A stretch of 64,000 bases of DNA, taken from Saccharomonospora sp. NB11 (GTDB lineage Bacteria; Actinomycetota; Actinomycetes; Mycobacteriales; Pseudonocardiaceae). The stretch spans positions 186,001 through 250,000 of the forward strand of contig NZ_JACBJG010000003.1 of assembly GCF_015910535.1 (NCBI RefSeq), written 5' to 3'. Each line of letters begins with the position of its first letter. Position 1 is the first letter of the stretch. A program made the position numbers and the translations under genes. The notes under the pieces are model-generated. The model made no database searches, was not told the origin of the DNA, and saw nothing but the letters and a program-made list of their open reading frames with translations. Shown one piece after another: positions 26,227-39,335 of the stretch.

Positions 26227-26460
26227 ATGGCGGGTGTCGACAAGAACCAGGAAGGCATCAAGGGCGCGGTCGAGGATCTGAAGGGGCGGGCGAAGGAGGC
26301 CGCCGGGACGGTGCTCGGCAACGACGACATGCAGCGCGAAGGTGGCGCGCAGCAGGAGAAGGGCAACGCCCAGAAGGACGCCGCCGAGAAGCAGAGCCAG
26401 GCCGAACAGGCGCAGCGCGAGGCCCGCGAGGCCGAGGAACGCGAACGTCGCCGGCAGTAG
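26227..26460 (+). CDS. CsbD-like stress protein
   Basis: 77 residues, very hydrophilic and helical. The start MAGVDKNQEGIKGAVEDLKG and GRAKEAAGTVLGNDDMQREG match CsbD/YjbJ proteins, which are induced by general stress in other bacteria. The ATG at 26227 has GGAAGGA upstream. It is the only rightward gene between the two tRNAs. Confidence 0.9.
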   Translation: MAGVDKNQEGIKGAVEDLKGRAKEAAGTVLGNDDMQREGGAQQEKGNAQKDAAEKQSQAEQAQREAREAEERERRRQ

Positions 26461-26487
26461 AAGCGCAGGTCGACGCCCGGCCATCTC

Positions 26488-26503
26488 GGTTCCACGTGGA
26501 ACG
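26488..26503. other. parS-like palindrome
   Basis: GGTTCCACGTGGAACG, whose inner 14 bp (26489-26502) are a perfect palindrome. It differs from the parS sites near parA mainly by G for A in the right arm (CCACGTGGAAC versus CCACGTGAAAC). It lies in the 51-bp gap between the convergent csbD-like and GvpU-like genes, about 18 kb from parAB. It may be a divergent ParB site or an unrelated palindrome. Confidence 0.4.
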
Positions 26504-26511
26504 GGAGACGC

Positions 26512-26928
26512 TCAGTAGCGCATGCTCGGCAGCGGAAGGCGCCCCAGCGCCCAACCCGACACCTCGGTCAGCAGACCGCGCCAGTGCACCCCGGGTTCCG
26601 GACCGAGATGGCCGTCCTGCGTGAGCCATTGCGAGTCACGCAGATGAATGTAGGTCACCTCGCCGTGCACTTCTCCGCGATTCTGCGCCGCCCGTTTCTT
26701 GTACACGACGGCTTGTTCTCGATACACGTTCGCGATGTGGTAGGCCGCTTCCGAACCCTCCATTTCCACGAGAGTGGCGACCTCTTCCATCCACCGCGGA
26801 GCGGTGACGAGATCTCCGGAGATGATTCCGCCGGAGACACTCAGCGTGACACCCATGGCGAAATCCTCCATCTGATTCGCGGCGTCCACGAACGCCTGCA
26901 GGAGGAAATCCGGCCGGGCCGCTGCCAT
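26512..26928 (-). CDS. GvpU-like protein
   Basis: 138 residues. Three stretches match remembered GvpU of Bacillus megaterium: VTLSVSGGIISGDLVTA, VTYIHLRDSQWL and HWRGLLTEVSGWALGRL. GvpU is a gas-vesicle accessory protein, yet no gas-vesicle gene (gvpA, gvpF, gvpN) is in this window, so the local role is probably different. Soluble, no signal peptide. The start has GGGAGGCGAGG upstream. Confidence 0.75.
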   Translation of the reverse strand: MAAARPDFLLQAFVDAANQMEDFAMGVTLSVSGGIISGDLVTAPRWMEEVATLVEMEGSEAAYHIANVYREQAVVYKKRAAQNRGEVHGEVTYIHLRDSQWLTQDGHLGPEPGVHWRGLLTEVSGWALGRLPLPSMRY

Positions 26929-27067
26929 CCCTCGCCTCCCTTCGCCCTGGTCGACGACCTACCACCGACCGTTCCGAGCCCGTAGCTACCCGCGACGGGA
27001 GCGCTTCAACGGCTGACGGCGCGCGAATCACGCCTGTGACGGACAGCGATCGAGCCGACCGGGGGTC

Positions 27068-28198
27068 TCACGCGAACACGGTGAGGACGTAGCCGAGGAA
27101 GACCGTGAGGTGCGCAGCTCCGTGCACAGCGGTCACCCGGTTCGCGGCGAAGGTCGTCACCGACAGCAGGAGACTCACGCCGAGCACGACGAGGTTGCCC
27201 GGCGACTCGGCCAGCACGACGGGCTGTCCGGTGACGGTGCCGATCGCGAGCACGGCGGGGACCGTCAGCCCGACCGTGGACACCAGCGCACCGTGGCACA
27301 GGTTGCTCACGCGCTGGATCTCGCCCTGGAGCGCCGCCCGCACCGCCGTGAGGGTCTCGGGCAGGAACACGATGACCGCGATCAGCAGGCCTGCGAGTGC
27401 CACGGGCGCCCCGAGGCGGCCGAGTCCGTCGTCGAGGAGCGTGGCCATGTCGTGCGAGAGCAGCACGATCGGCAGCACCGTCACCACGAGCAACCCGACC
27501 CGGGCCGGCACCTCGCCACGGTGTCCGGCGGACACCCGCCCGCGACCGCTGTCACCCTCGGCGACGGCTGCCTGATGATCGACCTCGCGGAAGTCGTCGG
27601 CCTGTGCCCCCGTCTGCCGGACGAGGAAGAAGGCGTACAGCGCGGGCACGGCCACCATCACGGGGATCGCCTGCCCCGGCAGGTAGGAGCCGTCACGCCC
27701 GATGAACGCGGGAACGGCGAACGCCAGCATCGAGAGCACGACGATGAGGGCGAGGTAGGTCGAGGTCCCGGCGCGGTTGTGTCTCAGAGCGCCGTGCCGG
27801 AGCCCGCCGACGAGCAGGCAGAGCCCCACCACCGCGTTGAGAATGATCATCGACACCGCCATCACCGAGTCGCGCGCGATGGTGCTGTGGTCGCCGGGCC
27901 CGAGCATGACCGCGGAAATGAGGATCACCTCGATCGCCACGATCGACAACGTGAGCACGAGGGTGCCGTAAGGATCGCCGAGCCGCCGAGCGAGGTGCTC
28001 GGCCTCGTGGACGACGCCGAAGGCACAGACCAGCACGACACCGACGATCCCGGCGAGTGCACCGACCAACAGCGGAGCAGCGACGGGCGGTTCGAACAGC
28101 GAACTCGCGACGCTCAGGACGGCGACGGCGCCCCAACCGAGAAGTATGCGAGCGATCGCGACGGGCGTGACGACGGAACGCACCGAGGCACTGAACAC
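27068..28198 (-). CDS. chaA: Ca2+/H+ antiporter (ChaA-like)
   Basis: 376 residues from GTG 28198; a longer form from 28312 is possible but adds a hydrophilic stretch without family support. About eleven membrane helices. The two alpha-repeat motifs of the cation/Ca2+ exchanger family are clear: HEAEHLARRLGDPYGTLVLT then IVAIEVILIS, and PETLTAVRAALQGEIQRVSN then LCHGALVSTVGLTVPA. It exchanges Ca2+ (and often Na+ or K+) for protons across the membrane. Single-gene unit between the two tRNAs. Confidence 0.9.
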   Translation of the reverse strand: MFSASVRSVVTPVAIARILLGWGAVAVLSVASSLFEPPVAAPLLVGALAGIVGVVLVCAFGVVHEAEHLARRLGDPYGTLVLTLSIVAIEVILISAVMLGPGDHSTIARDSVMAVSMIILNAVVGLCLLVGGLRHGALRHNRAGTSTYLALIVVLSMLAFAVPAFIGRDGSYLPGQAIPVMVAVPALYAFFLVRQTGAQADDFREVDHQAAVAEGDSGRGRVSAGHRGEVPARVGLLVVTVLPIVLLSHDMATLLDDGLGRLGAPVALAGLLIAVIVFLPETLTAVRAALQGEIQRVSNLCHGALVSTVGLTVPAVLAIGTVTGQPVVLAESPGNLVVLGVSLLLSVTTFAANRVTAVHGAAHLTVFLGYVLTVFA

Positions 28199-28321
28199 GG
28201 GGAAACTCGTCCTCTTCCGCGAGGGTCGTCCCTCGCGTCGACCGAACGAACGGGCCGTCCCGTCCGGCAAGCCTGCGGCCTCCAGCGTACGTGCCGCCGA
28301 CGCAGGCCCCACACAGCACTC

Positions 28322-28352
28322 AGCCCCCGTTCCCTACCGGGAGACGGGGGCT
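28322..28352 (-). terminator. Hairpin downstream of tRNA-Ile
   Basis: Perfect 9-bp stem AGCCCCCGT / ACGGGGGCT with a 13-nt loop, 9 bp beyond the 3' end of tRNA-Ile on the minus strand. Confidence 0.75.
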
Positions 28353-28361
28353 GAGTTTCTG

Positions 28362-28435
28362 TGGGCCCAGGAGGACTTGAACCTCCGACCTCTTCGTTAT
28401 CAGCGAAGCGCTCTAACCGCCTGAGCTATGGGCCC
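28362..28435 (-). tRNA. tRNA-Ile(GAT)
   Basis: 74 nt on the minus strand. Acceptor stem GGGCCCA / TGGGCCC, D-arm GCTC...GAGC, anticodon loop CTGATAA with anticodon GAT, T-loop GGTTCAAGTCC, discriminator A; no encoded CCA. It lies 49 bp downstream of the DUF3566 gene, the usual actinobacterial place. Confidence 0.97.
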
Positions 28436-28484
28436 TGAACGCTGACCAGCTTAGCGCAAGCGGATCAGCGCCCTCGCAGAGGGG

Positions 28485-29198
28485 TCACTCTCGTTCCGAC
28501 AACGTCAGTTCCAGGCCGCCGGTGAGGCCGGCGCACACGTTGTAGACGAACGCGGCGACCGTGGTCAGCGCGGAGATCAGCACGATGTTCACGGCTCCGA
28601 CGATGGCCGCGGCGCCGAACACCGTGCCCGCCGTGATGAGCACGTCGCCGTCGGCGGCGGCGTCGTTGGCCACCAGCGAGTTGTAGGTGCCGTTGATGTT
28701 GTCCCACACGCCCATGCCGTCGAGCACCATGTACAGCACCCCGACGGCCACGAGCCACACGAAGAACAACGCGACCCCGAGCACGAGCGACAGCTTGAGC
28801 ACCGACCACGGGTCGACACGTTTCACCTGGAGGTTCGCCCTCCGGGGTCCGCGGCCCGGCCTGCGGAACGCACTCACCGGCCGGGACGCCGACGCCGTGC
28901 TGGTCCTCGCCGCGGGCCCGGAGTCACCGCCCTGGGCGAACAGCCCGGCACCCACTCCGGCCGAGGCGAACGCGGGCTCGGTGGCACCGCCCTCCTGCGG
29001 GGACGGTACTGACGACGAGGGCGGGCTGACATCATCCTGACCCGACTGGCTTGGAAGCCACTGCGTGGCGGCGTCGCCGTCACCGTCCGGCGATTCCGTG
29101 GCGCCGTCCTTGGCGACCCGCTGCCACGGTGGAACTTCCCCCGCACTGGTGTCGGCCCCACCGGAGCCGCGCTGTTCGGTGTTGTCAGGTGATGTCAC
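28485..29198 (-). CDS. DUF3566 membrane protein
   Basis: 237 residues. A disordered N-terminal half (1-115) rich in Ser/Asp/Gly/Pro is followed by the DUF3566 domain: VKRVDPWSVLKLSLVLGVAL, then GVWDNINGTYNSL, and a second membrane helix near 195-220. Always found downstream of gyrA in mycobacteria and relatives (Rv0007). The role is unknown; the operon with gyrase suggests a link to growth or division. Starts 32 bp after gyrA. Confidence 0.92.
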   Translation of the reverse strand: MTSPDNTEQRGSGGADTSAGEVPPWQRVAKDGATESPDGDGDAATQWLPSQSGQDDVSPPSSSVPSPQEGGATEPAFASAGVGAGLFAQGGDSGPAARTSTASASRPVSAFRRPGRGPRRANLQVKRVDPWSVLKLSLVLGVALFFVWLVAVGVLYMVLDGMGVWDNINGTYNSLVANDAAADGDVLITAGTVFGAAAIVGAVNIVLISALTTVAAFVYNVCAGLTGGLELTLSERE

Positions 29199-29230
29199 AA
29201 CCCGTCAGTCCCTCTGTCTGTCGCGAGCCA

Positions 29231-31819
<2,589 letters not shown>

Positions 31820-31874
31820 GGCTGGATGTTCCTTTCACACGGTCGGACGTCTGGCACGGGTACGGGCACCGCCG

Positions 31875-34067
<2,193 letters not shown>

Positions 34068-34131
34068 TCAGGCTGCGTTCCGCGAGCGGTTCCCCAGAGT
34101 GACCGGACACACCCGACGCCCCACTGGCACC

Positions 34132-34908
34132 TCAACCGTAGGTGTCTCGGGGCCCCCTTCCTGGAATGTGTCGCGGGCCCTTCCGCCAACTCGGCGCGGT
34201 CGGCCCCTGGATCCGCATCGTGGTCACCACGCCGTGGCCGACGCCCGCTGCGATTCTTGCCAGGAGTTGCCGTTGCAGCAAACGCAACTGGGTCGCCCAG
34301 GCCGTCGAGCTGGCGCGCACGGTCAGCTCCCCGTTGTTCAACGACACCGGCTGGGCGTGTTCGGCGACCTCGGCACCCACCAACGTCGCCCACTGCCCGA
34401 ACACCCGGCCGTTCGCGAGTCGGCTCGTCCACCCGAGCTGGGTCGACAGCCGCGACACCAGTCGCCCGAAGGGCTGCGGGTCCCGCTCGTCCGCGCCGGG
34501 CCCCGACCAGCGGCGGCGACGCGGGTTCTGTCCCGAGAGTGCGCGGACACCCGGCGTCGACGTGCCGGGCTTGCGGACGCCGGGTTCGGTGCCCCGGGCG
34601 GCGGCGCGTTCCTTCGCCGCGGCCAAGGCGGCACGAGCGAGGTCGCGGCCGCGAGGCTGATTCGCGTCGCCGGTCACACCGGCCGACGCGTCGGCCCGGC
34701 CCCCGGCCACGTCGGCCTCCGCGCCGCTGTTACGCTCTGGACTCCGCTCGCGAGTCCGCGGGCTCGCCGGCCCCCTCGACGCGCTGATCGAGCCGTCTTG
34801 TGGTAGCGCGCTACCCGAGTTATCCACACTATCCACAGAGTTGTCCCCAGATCGGTGGGTAACTTGTGTGTCGGCCGTCACATTCTCCGGTGAGAGCCGC
34901 CTAGCCAC
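34132..34908 (-). CDS. dciA: DciA-type DUF721 protein (helicase loader)
   Basis: 258 residues. The first ~140 are variable and disordered; the DUF721 domain follows (about 140-240) with [20 protein letters not shown] and [23 protein letters not shown]721/DciA proteins replace DnaC-like loaders of the DnaB helicase in most bacteria, including mycobacteria, where the gene sits between recF and gyrB as here. The GTG start at 34908 overlaps the recF stop by 8 bp. The N-terminal coding sequence includes three DnaA-box-like motifs that encode [10 protein letters not shown]. Confidence 0.88.
   Translation of the reverse strand: MARRLSPENVTADTQVTHRSGDNSVDSVDNSGSALPQDGSISASRGPASPRTRERSPERNSGAEADVAGGRADASAGVTGDANQPRGRDLARAALAAAKERAAARGTEPGVRKPGTSTPGVRALSGQNPRRRRWSGPGADERDPQPFGRLVSRLSTQLGWTSRLANGRVFGQWATLVGAEVAEHAQPVSLNNGELTVRASSTAWATQLRLLQRQLLARIAAGVGHGVVTTMRIQGPTAPSWRKGPRHIPGRGPRDTYG
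34820..34849 (+). promoter_or_regulatory. Three DnaA-box motifs inside dciA
   Basis: TTATCCACA (34820-34828), CTATCCACA (34829-34837) and TTGTCCCCA (34841-34849), all in the same orientation, two of them directly adjacent. The first is the canonical box and the second is a one-base variant also found repeatedly in oriC. They lie within 90 bp of the dciA start. Confidence 0.6.
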
Positions 34909-36061
34909 GAGTCACCTCGCCCTCGGACACGAAGTACCGCGCACCGTCGAGTTCCGTCGGCACGTCCCCCTCGACGGCGGCGGTCACGAGCACCTGCTCC
35001 GCCTTCGCAGCAACGTCGGCCAGTCGGGCCCGCCGCCGCGAGTCGAGTTCGGCGAACACGTCGTCGAGCAGCAACACCGGCTCGCCACCCGACTCGTCAC
35101 GCAACAACTGGTAGGACGCCAGCCGCAGCGCGAGGGCGAACGACCACGACTCGCCGTGGCTCGCGTACCCCTTCGCAGGGGCCTGTCCGAGCACCAGGTC
35201 GAGGTCGTCCCGGTGCGGCCCCACCAGACTCACCCCACGCTCCAGCTCGGCGTCCCGCGAGCGCGCCAACGCACCCCGCAGCACCTCGGCCATCCGGTCC
35301 GGCGTCACTCTCGGCCCGTCGGGGACGCCACTGCCCTCGGGCAGCGCGTCACCCAGGCTCGACCGGTAGGAGATCAACGCCGGTCGCGAGTCGGGAGCGA
35401 CCTCGGCGTAGGCCGAGGCCACGAACGGAGCCAGGTCGGCGACCAGATTCAGTCGAGCCGCCAACAACTCCGCCCCGGCCTCGGCGAGTTGGTCGTCCCA
35501 GACCTGCAACGTCGACTCCACGTACGGATCGTCGCCGCGGCCCCGCCGACCGCGACCCACCGTCTTCAACAGCGCGTTGCGCTGCCGAAGCACGCGGTCG
35601 TAGTCGGAGCGCACCCCCGCGAACCGGGGCGCACGTTGGACCAACAGTTCGTCGAGGAACCGTCGACGCTCGGACGGGTCGCCCCGCACCAACGACAGGT
35701 CCTCCGGCGAGAACAGCACCGTTCGCAGAATCCCGAGGACGTCGCGAGGTCTGCCGACTGCGCCGCGGTTGACCCGAGCCCGGTTCGCCCGGCCCGGCGC
35801 GATCTCCAACTCCACGGTGAGCTCGCGGCCCTCGTTCACCACCGCCGCACGCACCAAGGCGCGATCACGTCCGTGCCGCACCAGAGGTGCGTCGGTCGAG
35901 ACCCGATGCGACCCGAGCGTGGCCACGTAACCGACGGCTTCGAGCAGGTTCGTCTTACCCCGCCCGTTGGGCCCCACCAACACCGTGGGCCCCTGGTCGA
36001 GCGGGAGATCGACGTGCTCCCACGACCGGAAGTCGGTCACCTGGAGGTGCCGCAGGTACAC
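34901..36061 (-). CDS. recF: RecF, recombination mediator
   Basis: 386 residues. Begins [20 protein letters not shown] with Walker [17 protein letters not shown]; the signature region and Walker [16 protein letters not shown] lie near the C-terminus. It helps load RecA at stalled forks and gaps. Starts at GTG 36061, directly after the gnd stop with no gap, and its stop overlaps dciA. Standard dnaN-gnd-recF order of mycobacteria and relatives. Confidence 0.97.
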   Translation of the reverse strand: MYLRHLQVTDFRSWEHVDLPLDQGPTVLVGPNGRGKTNLLEAVGYVATLGSHRVSTDAPLVRHGRDRALVRAAVVNEGRELTVELEIAPGRANRARVNRGAVGRPRDVLGILRTVLFSPEDLSLVRGDPSERRRFLDELLVQRAPRFAGVRSDYDRVLRQRNALLKTVGRGRRGRGDDPYVESTLQVWDDQLAEAGAELLAARLNLVADLAPFVASAYAEVAPDSRPALISYRSSLGDALPEGSGVPDGPRVTPDRMAEVLRGALARSRDAELERGVSLVGPHRDDLDLVLGQAPAKGYASHGESWSFALALRLASYQLLRDESGGEPVLLLDDVFAELDSRRRARLADVAAKAEQVLVTAAVEGDVPTELDGARYFVSEGEVTRG

Positions 36062-36964
36062 CTAGCCGGATACCTTCTTCGTCTTGACCGCGTGTCCACC
36101 GAACTGCTCACGCAGGGCGGCCACCGCCCGCATCGCCGCCGAGTCCTCCTGCCGGGAGGAGAACCGGGCGAACAACGCCGCGGAGATCACCGGAGCCGGG
36201 ACCGCGTTGTTGATCGCTTCCTCCAGCGTCCAACGTCCCTCGCCGGAGTCCTCGACGTATCCTTCGAGATCACTCAGCCCGGGGTCCTCGTCGAGAGCGC
36301 GAACCAGCAGCTCCAACAGCCACGACCGTACGACGGTGCCGCGCTGCCACGCCTTGACGACGGCGGGCACGTTCTTCACCACGTCGGAGGCGTCGAGCAG
36401 TTCGAAGCCCTCGGCGTACGCCTGCATCAGGCCGTACTCGATGCCGTTGTGCACCATCTTCGCGTAGTGCCCCGCCCCGACGCCGCCCGCGTGGGCGAAG
36501 CCTTCCTCTCGGGGACCTTCGGGCCGCAACGCGTCGAAGATCGGCATCGCGCGTTCCACGTCGGCCTCGTCGCCACCGACCATCAGGCCGTAGCCGTTGT
36601 CCTTGCCCCAGACACCACCGGAGACACCGACGTCGAGGTAACCGATGCCGTGCCGACCGAGCAGTTCGGCGTTGTGGGCATCGTCGGTGTACCGGGAGTT
36701 GCCGCCGTCGATGACCAGGTCGCCTTCGTCGAGCAGCTCCGCGAGGTCGGCCACGGTCTGCCGGGTCGCCTCCCCTGCGGGCACCATGACCCACACGATG
36801 CGCGGAGCCGCCAACCCCGAGACCAGCTCCTGCAGCGACGCGACGTCGCTGACCTCGGCGTTGCGGTCGTAACCGACCACGTCGTGGCCGGCCGCCCGAA
36901 GGCGTTCCCGCATGTTGAAGCCCATCTTGCCCAGACCGACGAGTCCAAGCTGTGCCATTCGCAT
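36062..36964 (-). CDS. gnd: 6-phosphogluconate dehydrogenase, short (NAD-type) form
   Basis: 300 residues. N-terminal Rossmann motif LGLVGLGKMGFNMRERL, substrate-binding DVGVSGGVWGKDNGYGLMVG, catalytic KMVHNGIEYGLMQAYAEGFE. At 300 residues it is the short class (decarboxylating, YqeC/GndA type) rather than the 470-residue enterobacterial form; cofactor preference is inferred from the class. It converts 6-phosphogluconate to ribulose-5-phosphate. Located between dnaN and recF as in other actinobacteria. Confidence 0.95.
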   Translation of the reverse strand: MRMAQLGLVGLGKMGFNMRERLRAAGHDVVGYDRNAEVSDVASLQELVSGLAAPRIVWVMVPAGEATRQTVADLAELLDEGDLVIDGGNSRYTDDAHNAELLGRHGIGYLDVGVSGGVWGKDNGYGLMVGGDEADVERAMPIFDALRPEGPREEGFAHAGGVGAGHYAKMVHNGIEYGLMQAYAEGFELLDASDVVKNVPAVVKAWQRGTVVRSWLLELLVRALDEDPGLSDLEGYVEDSGEGRWTLEEAINNAVPAPVISAALFARFSSRQEDSAAMRAVAALREQFGGHAVKTKKVSG

Positions 36965-36989
36965 ACTCCCCGTCTCGACTGTGCCGTGT

Positions 36990-38117
36990 TCAGCCAGGAA
37001 GCCGAACCGGCATCAAAAGGTAGAGGTAGCCGGGCACGACGTCACCGTTGTCGTCGGCAGGCTTGATCAACGCGGGCCGGTTGGGCGTCGTGAACGTCAG
37101 CTCGGCCCGCTCGGAGTGCAGAGCACCGAGTCCGTCGACCAGGTACGCCGGGTTGAACGCAATGGTCACCGGGTCCCCCTCGTAGTCGACCGGAAGCTCC
37201 TCCTCCGCGCTTCCCTCGTCGTCGCCGCCCGCCGACAGTCGCAGCGAACCGTCCGCGAACTCCAGCCTGACCTGGGTGCCCCGTTCGGCGACGAGCGACA
37301 CCCGCTTGATCGCCTCGGCGAGGGCGGGGACGTACAGGACCGCTCGCGACGAGTGGTCGGAGGGAAGCAACTGTCGGTAGGGCGGGAACTCGGCGTCGAT
37401 CAGCCGCGTGGTGGTGAACTTGCCCGCTCCGGAGAGGCCGAGCAGGCCGTCCCCACCCGCGAGACCGATCTGCACCGTGGTGCCGGCCGAGCCGAGTGAC
37501 TTCGCCGCGTCAGCGAGAGTGCGCGCCGGGACCAGCACGGCCGAGTCGGCGATACCGTCGGCGGGCTGCCAGCTGAACTCGCGCATGGCGAGCCGGAAGC
37601 GGTCCGTGGCGACGAGGGTCAGCGTGCTTCCCGTGATCTCGACGCGCATGCCGGTGAGCATGGGAAGCGTGTCGTCCTTGCCCGCGGCCACGGCCACCTG
37701 GGCGACCGCCTGGGCGAAGGCGTCACCCGCGACCTCGCCGGCGAGTTCCGGCTGCGCGGGAAGCTGTGGATAGTCCTCGACCGGCATGGTCGGCAGGCTG
37801 AACCGGGCGTTGCCACAGGTGATGGTGGCGCGTGCACCTTCGACCGCGATGTCGACCGGCTTGGCGGGCAGCGCCTTGGTGATGTCGGCGAGCAGTCGAC
37901 CGGACACGAGGGTGCGGCCCTCGTCGGCGACCGTCGCGGGAACCCCGACCGTGGCCGAGACCTCGTAGTCGAATCCGGAGACCGTCAGCGCTTCGGAGTC
38001 ACCACTCGCGTCGAGGAGCACACCACCGAGGACGGGAACGGGCGGCCTCGACGGCAGGCTCCGGGCCACCCAAGCGACGGCGTCGGCAAGCCCGTCGCGC
38101 TCGACGCGGATCTTCAT
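36990..38117 (-). CDS. dnaN: DnaN, DNA polymerase III beta clamp
   Basis: 375 residues in three repeated clamp domains. Starts [20 protein letters not shown] with [14 protein letters not shown]; ends [27 protein letters not shown], the conserved C-terminal cleft region. It tethers the polymerase to DNA. The ATG at 38117 is the family start; upstream codons in the same frame fall in the oriC region. It reads away from oriC as the first gene of the leftward replichore. Confidence 0.98.
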   Translation of the reverse strand: MKIRVERDGLADAVAWVARSLPSRPPVPVLGGVLLDASGDSEALTVSGFDYEVSATVGVPATVADEGRTLVSGRLLADITKALPAKPVDIAVEGARATITCGNARFSLPTMPVEDYPQLPAQPELAGEVAGDAFAQAVAQVAVAAGKDDTLPMLTGMRVEITGSTLTLVATDRFRLAMREFSWQPADGIADSAVLVPARTLADAAKSLGSAGTTVQIGLAGGDGLLGLSGAGKFTTTRLIDAEFPPYRQLLPSDHSSRAVLYVPALAEAIKRVSLVAERGTQVRLEFADGSLRLSAGGDDEGSAEEELPVDYEGDPVTIAFNPAYLVDGLGALHSERAELTFTTPNRPALIKPADDNGDVVPGYLYLLMPVRLPG

Positions 38118-38388
38118 GCGCCCATCCTTTCGACAGCCGAGCCGGTTGGAGCTCGTGAGATCGCATACCGCCGGTGGATGACTCCCGGCGAGGCTTCTGG
38201 GTCCGCACGGCGACGCTTCGTGGCGACCACCGGCACCTGTCCCGGCGCGCCGAGCACACCGACGTGTGGACTCCCACGGTAGAGCGTGCCGATCGACGAC
38301 GTCACCTCGGCCCAGGGGTTCGAGAGACCGGCCCCCAGGCCTCTCGGAGCCTCGTCCGGAGCGAGTTGTCCCCAACTTCGAGCCGAGC
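38118..38388. other. dnaN upstream region (non-coding)
   Basis: 271 bp between the dnaN start and the AT-rich part of oriC. GC-rich, with no protein-like frame that resembles a known family. It must hold the dnaN promoter, but no convincing -10/-35 pair was found. Confidence 0.6.
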
Positions 38389-38853
38389 CTGTTTTTCTTC
38401 TTTTCTTCTCAGAAGAAGAACAAGAGTAGTCGTAGTAGTAAGGGCTGTGGATAGTGTGGACAACCCTCGTTTTCCCAGCTCATTGCCCCTATCGGGGTGT
38501 GGACAGCCTGGTGATGGATCCGTGGATAACTCGGCGGACCGGTGGATGGATGAGTGCCAACAAGGAACTATCCACATCTCGGCCAAGTTGTCCACAGTTC
38601 TATCCACAGATTTCGGCCGAGTTGTACCCAGGTTGTCCACCGTCCACACACAGGTCCACAGCCCACCAGCGCGCTCGACCCCGTGTTGTGGACGAAACTG
38701 TGGGCAACCCTGTGGATTGCCTGTGGAAACATTGTGGATAGGTGTGGACAACTCGGCGTCGTCGCTCGTCCTGGGACCTATCCACAGACTTATCCCCAAT
38801 CGGGTTACCTTGTGGATAACTCGAAAAACCAGCACGTGTGACTTTTTTCGACG
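38389..38853. other. oriC, chromosomal replication origin core
   Basis: Located between dnaN and dnaA. Good DnaA boxes in one orientation: 38446, 38455, 38498, 38521, 38733, 38743 and 38811 (TGTGGAYAR type). In the other: 38568, 38588, 38600, 38778 and 38790 (YTATCCACA, TTGTCCACA or TTATCCCCA). Further weak matches are at 38622, 38633, 38687, 38699, 38711 and 38722. The left flank (38389-38445) is AT-rich with polypurine/polypyrimidine bias and forms the likely unwinding site. The right end has TCGAAAAA (38821-38828) and TTTTTCGA (38844-38851) as an inverted repeat. The number and mixed orientation of boxes are as in streptomycete and mycobacterial origins. Confidence 0.93.
38412..38463 (+). 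other. DnaA-trio / GC linker / DnaA-box unwinding element
   Basis: Reading rightward, ten triplets GAA GAA GAA CAA GAG TAG TCG TAG TAG TAA (38412-38441) are followed by GGGC (38442-38445), then DnaA boxes TGTGGATAG (38446-38454) and TGTGGACAA (38455-38463). Nine of ten triplets have A in the middle. This matches the order of the basal unwinding system defined in Bacillus subtilis (trios, GC-rich linker, tandem boxes). It predicts that melting starts at the trios and extends left toward dnaN. Confidence 0.7.
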
Positions 38854-39335
38854 AGTCCCCCGCTGTGAGTAAGAACAGGCTCCCGAAGGCCTGATCCAGC
38901 AACGTTCCCCGTGACTTCGGGCGTTCTCCGGCAGGTTTCGGCGGCGCCCAGGGAGGCTCGGCACCTCGCAGCTCCGGCACCTCACGGCTCAAGCGGCGCC
39001 CCGGGACGGCTCCGACACCCTGCAGCTCCAGTACCGACGGCTCCGGCGGCCGGGGACGACTCCGTGGCGGGAGGTCCGGGCACCGAGTCCCGCCGACGAG
39101 CAGCGTCGTCCCAGCACCCCCGGCACGCAGCGTCAGTCAGTGTCTGCGGGACGGTCCGTTCGCGACGCGGTCGTCGGTGCGACGGGAACAGCGTTCGTAC
39201 GGGGTGGCCCGGCAACGGCGCAGGCCGACGACGCGCAGCACGGAACGGACGCGGCGCGTCGGAAGCGGCCGATGAGACGACGACGCGCCCCGAATCGTCG
39301 GGGGCGCGAGAGAGAAGAGGAAGCGGTCGGCGACG
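38854..39335. other. dnaA-oriC spacer (non-coding)
   Basis: 482 bp of GC-rich sequence between the oriC core and the dnaA stop. It contains loose direct repeats around GGCTCCGGC / GGCACCTC (38957-39060) and the dnaA terminator hairpin. No DnaA box and no credible gene were found. Confidence 0.6.
39284..39308 (-). terminator. dnaA terminator hairpin
   Basis: Perfect 8-bp stem CGCGCCCC (39284-39291) / GGGGCGCG (39301-39308) with a 9-nt loop, 27 bp beyond the dnaA stop on the minus strand. It would separate dnaA transcription from oriC. Confidence 0.75.

Noticed and set aside
38174-38992. Several open frames of 90-230 codons across oriC
   Set aside because: They run through DnaA boxes, have no plausible ribosome site or family match, and read both ways; best explained as non-coding origin DNA.
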